From: Saccharomycopsis phalli
Lineage: Eukaryota; Ascomycota; Saccharomycetes; Ascoideales; Saccharomycopsidaceae
DNA length: 64,000 bases
NCBI GenBank assembly: GCA_020342235.1
Contig: CP073214.1
Location: forward strand, 620,001-684,000
Reading direction: 5' to 3'
Below, piece after piece: positions 10,388 through 17,992 of the stretch (its first letter is position 1; each line of letters begins with the position of its first letter). The notes beneath the pieces are model-generated. The model was not told the DNA's origin, did no database searches, and saw only the letters and a list, made by a program, of their open reading frames with translations. The translations under genes were made by a program, and so were the position numbers.

Positions 10388-12616
10388 ATGCTAGCTTTCC
10401 ACACTGTTCTTCGTATTGCTTCGTTGGCATCGCTTTGTGTGTTTGTTTGGATCTGCTTTCTGCTTTATACCAGCGACGTAAAATATTTGGAAAGTGTTCA
10501 AGAAATGCTGTCTTTGTCGTCCATAGGTAAGCAATTTTTATACTATAGAGCCATTTTCAACCACGGTATTTGGCTGTATGTACCCCAACGACAATTCGGG
10601 TTGGCTAACAAACTAGATACGCCATCTCCCCCTTTATGGAGTGACTCACCGGCTGATATCGAAAGAAAAACTACCGAGTTTTTGAAGCAAGAAAAAGAGC
10701 ACGATGACTATATTGCTGCCTTGGATAACCCTTCTCCCGAGGTTCTTGTGAAGAAGTACTCGGAATGGGAGAATACGCGCCTTGGAACCATTAACGAGTT
10801 AACTTTTTATCAACATGTGCTGCCTGACGCTGAAATTCGCAATGCCTCTACTGAGGCACAGTCTAAAATGGATGCTGCAGCAATTGAGTCGGGCTTGAGA
10901 GTGGATGTTTTCAAAAATATTAAAAAGGTTTACGAGGCCAGTAAGGATGACAAATCCTTGAACCCCGAGGCCCGGTTGTACATTAACAAACTTTATCTTT
11001 CCTACAAGAGAAACGGACTCGAGCTTTCCCAGGATGACCGAAAGAAGGTTGAGGAATTGCTGAAGGAAATATCTGAGCTCAGCCTCCAGTATAACAAGAA
11101 CTTGGGGGAACAGACTGAGTATGTGGCCTTTACGAAGGAAGAGTTGGTTGGTGTCCCTGAAGATGTTATTAGCCAGTTTGAGTTTGTTGACGGTAAGTAC
11201 AGAGTCACGTTCAAGTACCCAGACATTATCCCGACGCTCAAGTACTCGCAAAACCCAGAGACCAGAAAGGCTGCGTACATTGCCGATCAAGATAAAGTAC
11301 CTGTGAATGCAGAATTGCTAAAGAAGACAGTGATTAAGCGTGCCCAGCTTGCAAAGTTGTTGGGGTACAAGACGTTCTCGGACTATATTTTGGAAGTCCG
11401 CATGGCCAAGAACTCGGAGACGGTTATGGAATTTGAGCATGACTTGCAAAAGAAGCTAAAGTCGATTGCCACAAAGGAAATTGCCAACATGAAGCAGGCA
11501 AAGATTGAAGATCTCAAGTCGCATGGGTACAAAGTGGGGGACGACGAGCCGTATTATATTTGGGACCACTCATACTATAACAACAAGCTCTTGCAGGAGC
11601 AGTATAAGGTTAATGAGCAGAAGATCGCCGAGTACTTCCCGCTTCAGCAAACCATTAAGAAAATGCTTGGCTTCTACGAGACATTGTTCAACTTGAAGTT
11701 TGTGGAGGAGACCAAAGACAAAAACGTGTGGCACGAGGACGTTCAGCAGATTGCTGTGTACAAGGTAGATGATCCCAAAAAGCCTGTTTTCCTGGGATGG
11801 ATCTACTTCGACTTGCATCCACGTGATGGGAAGTATGGCCATGCTGCTGAGTTCTCAATTCGCCCTGGGTATGTCGACGCAGATACCAACAAAAGACATC
11901 GACCTGTGTGTGCATTGGTATGTAACTTCTCCAAGCCTTCCAAGAGCAAGCCTTCGTTACTCAAACATACCGAGGTTACCACTTTCTTCCACGAATTGGG
12001 CCATGGTATTCACGATTTGATGTCGGAGACGTATTATGCTCGGTTCCATGGTACCACAGGATCTTGGGATTTTGTTGAGGCTCCTTCTCAGATGCTTGAG
12101 TTCTGGACATGGGCTCCTGAACAATTGAAGATGCTTTCTAGTCATTATATTACAGGAGACCCGTTGGATGACGCGCTTATAAAGTCATTGGTTGAATCTA
12201 AGCATGTTAACGGCGGTTTGGCGAAGTTAAGACAGGTGTTTTTTGGGTTATTTGACATGAAGATACACAACTCCGATGGGAATGTGGACGTGGACTGGGC
12301 CTGGAATGAGATGAAGGAGGACATTGTGCTTATGAGCATTGGTGGAGTTAACACCAAAGGGTATGGGTCGTTTGGACACATGATGGGTGGTTATGCCTCT
12401 GGGTATTATGGGTACTTGTATTCTGAGGTGTTTGCGACTGATATTTACTATACTTTATTTAAAGACGATCCGATGAACACTGCCAATGGTGTTAGATACA
12501 GAGATATAATATTGAAGGCTGGGGGTTCTAGAGATGAACACGACACCTTGAGAGAGTTGCTTGGAAGAGAACCAAACTCTGATGCATTCTTGAAGGAACT
12601 TGGTGTTGGAAAGTAG
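10388..12616 (+). CDS. PRD1: Saccharolysin / thimet-type oligopeptidase (M3A), Prd1
   Basis: Zinc metallopeptidase that degrades short peptides in cytosol and mitochondrial intermembrane space. The HELGH zinc motif is at residues 535-539 (FFHELGHGIHDL), followed by the conserved DFVEAPSQMLEFW. From ATG 10388 the protein has 742 residues; it starts with a hydrophobic stretch (RIASLASLCVFVWICF) that could anchor or target it. A second ATG at 10505 gives 703 residues, nearer the 712 of S. cerevisiae Prd1, so the start is open. The frame continues upstream to 10151, but that part overlaps MIC10. Residue 145, where the family has Ser (QHVSPD/QHVSSD), is encoded by CTG (10820-10822): evidence for CUG = Ser. 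Confidence 0.92.
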   Translation: MLAFHTVLRIASLASLCVFVWICFLLYTSDVKYLESVQEMLSLSSIGKQFLYYRAIFNHGIWLYVPQRQFGLANKLDTPSPPLWSDSPADIERKTTEFLKQEKEHDDYIAALDNPSPEVLVKKYSEWENTRLGTINELTFYQHVLPDAEIRNASTEAQSKMDAAAIESGLRVDVFKNIKKVYEASKDDKSLNPEARLYINKLYLSYKRNGLELSQDDRKKVEELLKEISELSLQYNKNLGEQTEYVAFTKEELVGVPEDVISQFEFVDGKYRVTFKYPDIIPTLKYSQNPETRKAAYIADQDKVPVNAELLKKTVIKRAQLAKLLGYKTFSDYILEVRMAKNSETVMEFEHDLQKKLKSIATKEIANMKQAKIEDLKSHGYKVGDDEPYYIWDHSYYNNKLLQEQYKVNEQKIAEYFPLQQTIKKMLGFYETLFNLKFVEETKDKNVWHEDVQQIAVYKVDDPKKPVFLGWIYFDLHPRDGKYGHAAEFSIRPGYVDADTNKRHRPVCALVCNFSKPSKSKPSLLKHTEVTTFFHELGHGIHDLMSETYYARFHGTTGSWDFVEAPSQMLEFWTWAPEQLKMLSSHYITGDPLDDALIKSLVESKHVNGGLAKLRQVFFGLFDMKIHNSDGNVDVDWAWNEMKEDIVLMSIGGVNTKGYGSFGHMMGGYASGYYGYLYSEVFATDIYYTLFKDDPMNTANGVRYRDIILKAGGSRDEHDTLRELLGREPNSDAFLKELGVGK

Positions 12617-12681
12617 TACGCCATTAAAATAGTATTTTTTTTATATCTAATATACAAAGGAGAAGATTCTAAGAGTAAAGA

Positions 12682-13860
12682 CTATGTGCCAATCGAGAAG
12701 GCGGATAGCTGAGAATTGATGAAGCTGATGTAGGCAGGGTTGATATTTGCCATGTTGTCGTTTGAGTTATTGTCATTTGAATTATTGTCATTTGAATTAT
12801 TGTCATTTGAATTATTGTCATTTGAATTATTGTCATTTGAATTATTGTCATTTGAATTGTCATTTGGATTGTCATTTGGATCATCATCTGAAGGCGAAAT
12901 CACCTGTGCCCCGGTCAGACCGACATCCACCGGAAGACTCCATTCATGTACGATCTTGTTCAATCCACTAATGTAATCAAGACCATTGGTCTGTTTCTGG
13001 GATGCTGACGTTGCCTCCCATATTGTGAAACCACCAAACACTGGGTCCTGTCGCTGGTTAGATGTGCTGTTTTGCACTGTGTTTATATCCACAATATACT
13101 GTGGGTCGCACGAGGTGGAAAGCGCAATGTAGACCTTCATGTCTGGCCGGGTAGTGGCTGTGAAGTTACTCCAGGTGTTCCAGGAAGAAACAAACCCAGA
13201 CGGGTTCAGCAACGCACAGCCACCGTTATTGTAAAACTGTACAAACGCAAAGTCCAATTTTGCTTCCGTCTGGAGAAAGAGTTGGTCAAGCGACTTGTCT
13301 GGGTACGGGCACTGGGGCGTAGCACTGATTAAAAGCGTCTTTGAAGTCCAGATTCTTCGGAGCTCTATTACCAACGCGCCAATACCATTTGGCCGGTTGT
13401 TCTCCAAGTCGAAATCAAACCCATCAATCTCAGCCTCACCAAACGGCTTGACTGTATCATTTCCAGCAGGATTGAATTTGTTGTACAAGACTTGGGCTGC
13501 ATCAATGCCCTGCGTATCGTTATCCACACCATATGTGCCCAAGCGTTCATCTCCGCCCAACGAAACAAGTACCTTGATCCCAAGATTCTGGCACACTTTG
13601 ATGTCGGCTTCGATATTGGGACAAGTGGCACCCCAGCATGCGTTTCCAAAGTTGAAGCTCGCAGCGGTGCTGTTCCAGTTGTTGACAAATGAAATTATGA
13701 CGATACTGAACGACTTCAGCTGGCAGTATTGGGCCAACCGTTCTTGGTTTGCACCCTGGCCCCAGTATGCTGCGACGTTTTTACCGTGGCTTTGATATAG
13801 TCCCCTTGAGACAACAAGCGGAACAATGCTCAAGATAAACCCGATCCAAAGAAACTTCAT
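12682..13860 (-). CDS. Secreted GH18 (class III) endochitinase, CTS1/CHT family
   Basis: A 392-residue chitinase. ATG 13860 gives a clean signal peptide (MKFLWIGFILSIVPLVVSRG); the frame extends six codons upstream only through a TTG. The mature enzyme begins GKNVAAYWGQG, typical of the family. The catalytic DxxDxDxE motif is D146-G-F-D-F-D-L-E153 (13402-13425), and PQCPYPD and AFVQFYNN are further GH18 signatures. This family cleaves cell-wall chitin, for example at cell separation. It lacks the long Ser/Thr-rich region and chitin-binding domain of Cts1/Cht3; instead the catalytic domain ends in a short Asn/Asp/Ser repeat and about 20 residues, with no obvious GPI signal. Confidence 0.93.
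   Translation of the reverse strand: MKFLWIGFILSIVPLVVSRGLYQSHGKNVAAYWGQGANQERLAQYCQLKSFSIVIISFVNNWNSTAASFNFGNACWGATCPNIEADIKVCQNLGIKVLVSLGGDERLGTYGVDNDTQGIDAAQVLYNKFNPAGNDTVKPFGEAEIDGFDFDLENNRPNGIGALVIELRRIWTSKTLLISATPQCPYPDKSLDQLFLQTEAKLDFAFVQFYNNGGCALLNPSGFVSSWNTWSNFTATTRPDMKVYIALSTSCDPQYIVDINTVQNSTSNQRQDPVFGGFTIWEATSASQKQTNGLDYISGLNKIVHEWSLPVDVGLTGAQVISPSDDDPNDNPNDNSNDNNSNDNNSNDNNSNDNNSNDNNSNDNNSNDNMANINPAYISFINSQLSAFSIGT
12757..12880 (-). repeat. 15-bp coding minisatellite in the chitinase tail
   Basis: About six 15-bp units (ATTGTCATTTGAATT on the plus strand) encode repeated NDNNS, flanked by three shorter 12-bp relatives (NDNP/NDNS). The array is nearly identical between copies, so it is young or homogenised and likely variable in copy number between strains. 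Confidence 0.9.
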
Positions 13861-14137
13861 GGTACGGATGACATACAAAACATAACATATTTATATTTCC
13901 GTCATGCTTCACCTGTCCACAGCTTGTTCACACGGACATTCGCGGTGACAAGGTTACTGTATAGCGGTGGCCTGTGTGATCATGCATGCTAAGTACCATT
14001 ACCACCAATTGGCAGTATGAAACAACGGTAACATGAGAAAAACAGGGCATATGGCGTAGTCTGCTTCTATAATTAACTTGACAAATATCCTCCAAGACGC
14101 GGCCACATTCCGAAGTATCCTTCTGGCGATCCCATCG

Positions 14138-14839
14138 TTACTTTCTCTTACCAAATATCTTCTCATAGATCATTCCAGTAATTGACTTTGGGTACAACAA
14201 AAGCAAGAAATCAACAAACTCGACCACAATTTCCGTCCGAAGACCATGTATCTGGTCTTCCGTCGACTCAAATTCTGACAACGCATTCATGTCTCCTTCA
14301 ATCTCCTGGATCTTTGGCAACTCCTTGCCAGACCATACATTCTCAAACGACTCCTGCAAAAGCTTCTCGCTGTCTCCAGCCTCTATCAACTTCGTGGACT
14401 CCAATTCGTCTCTTATGGTAATGGTCGACTCAAGATTACGACTCTTGTGCAAATTGTACGCCTTCTGGATCTTGTAGAGCTTGGCAATTTTAAATATTAA
14501 GATCTTAAACCTCACAATTAAAATGACCTTGTCGATTATCTTCAATAGTCTCGATAGGAACTTGTTCTTGCGGCTCACAAAATAGTTCATGATAAACGAC
14601 GAGATCTCCAATAAATTGATTAAATTCTCCTCCAACACCTCATACTTCTCATATGTCATACTGCTCAACTTGAAGTTTCGAAACAATGATATTACAAACG
14701 GAATACCAGAATGGTTCTTGATGATACTGCCAAGGTCTGTCACCGGCACATTTCCATTCTTCTTCCCATTGGAAGACTGTTTTTCCTGTCTTTTTATCAA
14801 TGCTAATTTCCTTAGATGATTGATTTTCTCATCATTCAT
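14138..14839 (-). CDS. Unknown protein, 233 aa, possibly peripheral membrane
   Basis: Not recognised. The start is ATG 14839; the frame extends four codons upstream only via TTG. The N-terminal third is polar, and residues near 78-125 are rich in Ile/Leu/Phe with spaced Lys/Arg (LLKIIDKVILIVRFKILIFK), suggesting amphipathic or membrane-lying helices. An acidic middle is followed by a conserved-looking C-terminal segment (EFVDFLLLLYPKSITGMIYEKIF). The overall shape recalls Pex11-like membrane-remodelling proteins, but I see no diagnostic motif, so this is only a guess. It lies between the chitinase promoter and the CAB1 3' end, all on the minus strand. Confidence 0.6.
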   Translation of the reverse strand: MNDEKINHLRKLALIKRQEKQSSNGKKNGNVPVTDLGSIIKNHSGIPFVISLFRNFKLSSMTYEKYEVLEENLINLLEISSFIMNYFVSRKNKFLSRLLKIIDKVILIVRFKILIFKIAKLYKIQKAYNLHKSRNLESTITIRDELESTKLIEAGDSEKLLQESFENVWSGKELPKIQEIEGDMNALSEFESTEDQIHGLRTEIVVEFVDFLLLLYPKSITGMIYEKIFGKRK

Positions 14840-15080
14840 GACGGTTTGCAAACTGAATAGTATCCAACTTTCTAGTTTCGGCAGTCATATCCTGGTACTA
14901 GAAGCCCTGTTCGCGGGGTGGTTTGTGACGGCAGCATAACTATAAGGAAACTCCGAAGCGGTTTATCCTGATTGTATTAATATGGCTTTTTTTTTTATGC
15001 CGCCTACAGTAACATACATTCATGAATAATATTAATGATAGCAAGATTATCCTCTGACGGAAATTACTTTCCAAAGGAGA

Positions 15081-16505
15081 CTAGTTTCCGGGGAATAAAT
15101 ATTCATAATATGTCTTTTCATCTTCGTAGCTACTGACAAATGCTCCCAATGACCCCAAGTAACCCTCATGTCTCAAGAAATATGCCTTCTTTTGACCAGA
15201 AGACCAGAAATTTATCGCATAACTAAGAGTAATCAACGTTTGCAAATGGTTTCGTATAAATGACCCCGCAAAAAAAATGCGATTCACTTTATGCTTCTCT
15301 GCCTGAAGATAGGCAATCTGGCCAATGTTATTGGATACAGCATACAATAAGGACTTTGAAATATCCGACTGTCTAAACTTTGAAAGCCGCTGAAACTGCG
15401 ACACCGATGGATAATTGTTGCCGTTTACGATTCCGTTGGTTCCGTTTGCTATTTCCTCCTGGCTATCCAGAGATTCTATGCTCTCAACACTTTCTACCAA
15501 GGAGTCTTCTTGGGAATTACCGTTGGACGCAAGTTCGGAATCTGAACCATAGACACTGTCGTCATTTTGATTGTAGCCACCATTCATTTTGCCAGTCACG
15601 GTCTTAAACACCTTCCCAAAACTTGAGGCAATCGCGGTTGATTTTAAGCCGATTTTGTTATAGCTGGTACCATAAATGTCGCCAACCAACATATCTACAT
15701 TGGCATTATCACCATTACTGGCCATTGATAACATGTCATCATAAGTTTTGGCATTGGTCAAAAGAGATAGTAGACCCCAGAGTGTCCCGCCTCCTATTGA
15801 GGAACCTCCAATTCTTTCAAAGGACTGTGGACCACTCACCTTGATCATTGACACCCCCGATCCGATATTCACAAGCAAATAAGGGTATACCTTTTGGTGC
15901 AGGTTGACATATTTCAATTTTCGGTCGTCTTCAATCTTCAAATTGGTGTTATCGTCGTATAGAAACACCTCATTAGGAACATTATTGATCAAGAAATTAA
16001 GCCCTGTAATAAGACATTCCATTTCATCCTTGGTCTTCAAGAAAGGCTGGCCAGCCAGCAGGATTTTCTGTCGCAAAGGATTCAACTGTAGTTCTTGACA
16101 TAGCTTGGAACTAAACTTGATAGAGCCCCCACCAGTGCCATGTAGATTTATCTTGTGGTTGGTAAAATTCTTCAAGTAATAGTCTATATCGTGTTTAGTG
16201 TCTAGGATACCGTTTTCTATCTCGATGCTAATGATTAACTTCTTCAAATATAATATGAACTCATTTATTTGCTCCGTCTCTATCTTGAAAAATTTTAAAT
16301 GACCACCAATACTACTATCACTGGTTTTAGTAAAGTACGTTACTTTCGCAAGAGTTCCACCAATATCTATTCCAATGTGATGTATCAATTCTCTCTGTTT
16401 TGGTAGAAATATATCTTTACTTTTATGGATTCTGCCACTTGAAGTTACATTCAATGATGTGTTATCTGACAAAAAGGCATCCTCAATATTAAGCGGAATC
16501 AGCAT
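15081..16505 (-). CDS. CAB1: Pantothenate kinase (type II), Cab1
   Basis: Catalyses ATP-dependent phosphorylation of pantothenate, the first step of CoA synthesis. The start is ATG 16505 (474 residues); the longer frame uses GTG. The phosphate-binding motif HIGIDIGGTLAK is near residues 43-54. LHGTGGGSIKF, NIGSGVSMIKV and RIGGSSIGGGTLWGL are the other nucleotide and pantothenate-site signatures of eukaryotic PanK. Between SSFGK and the C-terminal lobe is a Ser/Asn/Glu-rich insertion of about 60 residues (SVYGSDSELASNGNSQEDS...) that S. cerevisiae Cab1 (367 aa) lacks; together with a longer N-terminus it explains the extra length. CAB4, the fourth step, lies 15 kb away. Confidence 0.95.
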   Translation of the reverse strand: MLIPLNIEDAFLSDNTSLNVTSSGRIHKSKDIFLPKQRELIHHIGIDIGGTLAKVTYFTKTSDSSIGGHLKFFKIETEQINEFILYLKKLIISIEIENGILDTKHDIDYYLKNFTNHKINLHGTGGGSIKFSSKLCQELQLNPLRQKILLAGQPFLKTKDEMECLITGLNFLINNVPNEVFLYDDNTNLKIEDDRKLKYVNLHQKVYPYLLVNIGSGVSMIKVSGPQSFERIGGSSIGGGTLWGLLSLLTNAKTYDDMLSMASNGDNANVDMLVGDIYGTSYNKIGLKSTAIASSFGKVFKTVTGKMNGGYNQNDDSVYGSDSELASNGNSQEDSLVESVESIESLDSQEEIANGTNGIVNGNNYPSVSQFQRLSKFRQSDISKSLLYAVSNNIGQIAYLQAEKHKVNRIFFAGSFIRNHLQTLITLSYAINFWSSGQKKAYFLRHEGYLGSLGAFVSSYEDEKTYYEYLFPGN

Positions 16506-16844
16506 TCTAGACAAAAATACTTGAGTAATTCGCCGCACTAGCTTCGCGCTGTATTTATATACTAAGGTTTGAAACTCGGCTTAACTATCCTTAATTTTGA
16601 TGCTTTTGTTGGGTAGTTCCGATAGCCGTAATAATGACTGGCGATCAGGGCAACGGGCTGAGAAAAAGTTAAGTACCAGATATGCGGGCATGTCCAATGA
16701 GGTCATTATTTTCCATTACACCGCAACTTTTCGGCGGGGCGTGTACACCCCTATTATCAATATGTCACGTTACCAAAGCTGTCCAATGAGGTTGGAAGAA
16801 AAAGCAAGCGATTTTACAAATCTCCTCTATACAAGTTACACAAC
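16506..16844 (+). promoter_or_regulatory. CAB1/QCR7 divergent promoter with paired CCAAT boxes
   Basis: 339 bp. The 13-mer TGTCCAATGAGGT occurs twice in the same orientation (16691-16703 and 16780-16792), each centred on a CCAAT. CCAAT is the target of the Hap2/3/5 activator of respiratory genes, fitting QCR7 60-150 bp downstream. Confidence 0.75.
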
Positions 16845-17228
16845 ATGGCTTCCTTAACATCAGTTGTCAAATTGGGTGATGCTATTTTGAGATCACCAAC
16901 CTTGTCTAAAATATTTGTGCCAGCTGCTCAAACATTTTGCGACTATGCCGGTTACAGAAAGATGGGATTGAAATTCGATGATTTAATTTCTGAAGAGTCC
17001 GATGTTGTTCAAAAAGCCATTTCTAGATTGCCAGCTTCTGAGTCGTATGCTAGAAACTTCAGAATCATGACCGCTCACCAGGCCTCCTTGAGTCATCACT
17101 TGTTGCCAAAGGACAAACAAATAAAGCCGGAGGAAGACGTTCCATACTTGTTGCCATACATCTTGGAAGCCGAAGCTGAGGCTGCTGAGAAGAAGGAGTT
17201 GGACAATATTGTTCTTGTTAAAAAATAA
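16845..17228 (+). CDS. QCR7: Cytochrome bc1 complex subunit 7, Qcr7
   Basis: A 127-residue subunit of respiratory complex III, the 14-kDa subunit on the matrix side that binds cytochrome b and aids assembly. The family signature is continuous: [20 protein letters not shown] near the N-terminus, then [39 protein letters not shown] and an acidic/Lys C-terminus. Length equals the S. cerevisiae protein (127). Codons are those of a highly expressed gene, and no in-frame CTG occurs. The ATG at 16845 is the only sensible start, and paired CCAAT boxes lie upstream. Confidence 0.98.
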   Translation: MASLTSVVKLGDAILRSPTLSKIFVPAAQTFCDYAGYRKMGLKFDDLISEESDVVQKAISRLPASESYARNFRIMTAHQASLSHHLLPKDKQIKPEEDVPYLLPYILEAEAEAAEKKELDNIVLVKK

Positions 17229-17992
17229 ATTATGGAATTAAATAATCAATAAATGCATATATCGTATAGTATGTACATTGTTTCTTGGATAAATGTCCTT
17301 TTAAAATCTCCCATTATGTCAATTAGCTGCTACACCAGCATTGGCCCAGTAAATAAAATCAGCTCACAAATGGTCACATATTCCACAGTTGGCCTATAAA
17401 ATAACAGAGACATTCTACAGAGTATTATTAATCTATTTTATTTAATCAAATGTATAATACCGTACATTGTGTTGAAAAATTATTTTTCGGACTTTGTTTA
17501 CCGTACCATCCTCTGCGTCAATACTATTTTCTACTATATATACCAATAACTTATAAAGTATGACATACAGCCAAGAGCGTCATATCTCCTAAGTATTGGT
17601 TGTACTTATCTTTACGTTTCGCAGTACGACAATTCTTACCCTTTGTATCCTTTTTCTCCTGGCAATGAATACAACATTCATTGTCTCCTATTTCGCGTTT
17701 TGGCTCGTGGAAATTCTAGCCAAGCTTCCCAATGACATAGTTTTACAAGCAAATTAACATAACAGAGTTATAATATTATAAAATGAATCTCTAACCATAA
17801 TCCAAACATCAACAAAAAAAAAGACGATCCTTTATCCGTAACAGGATTGTATAACAATAATAAATCAAGAAATCAATAAAAAGCATTTTCTAAAACAGTG
17901 TATAATACAAATTCCAGCATTTTCAAGGTTAACTGGAAAGATTGAAAGGAATAGCAATGCAAAATCACAATTGTGGAAGTGAAATTAAGCAA
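17229..17992. other. Long convergent intergenic region
   Basis: 764 bp between two 3' ends, long for this compact genome. It contains a Cys-rich coding-like stretch on the minus strand (17551-17715, separate entry). The remainder is AT-rich, with several ATATAT and AATAAA-like stretches suited to 3' ends. Confidence 0.5.
17551..17715 (-). other. Coding-like Cys-rich segment, possible terminal exon or gene relic
   Basis: In one minus-strand frame, 54 residues plus a TAA stop read like a small Cys-rich protein: FHEPKREIGDNECCIHCQEK, then KKDTKGKNCRTAKRK and DKYNQYLGDMTLL. The frame is closed by TAG just upstream (17716-17718), and that TAG ends in AG, so it could be a 3' splice site. There is no in-frame ATG before GDM. 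I found no convincing donor or branch site upstream, so it may equally be a decayed gene. Composition and Cys spacing are unlike neighbouring noncoding DNA. Confidence 0.35.
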
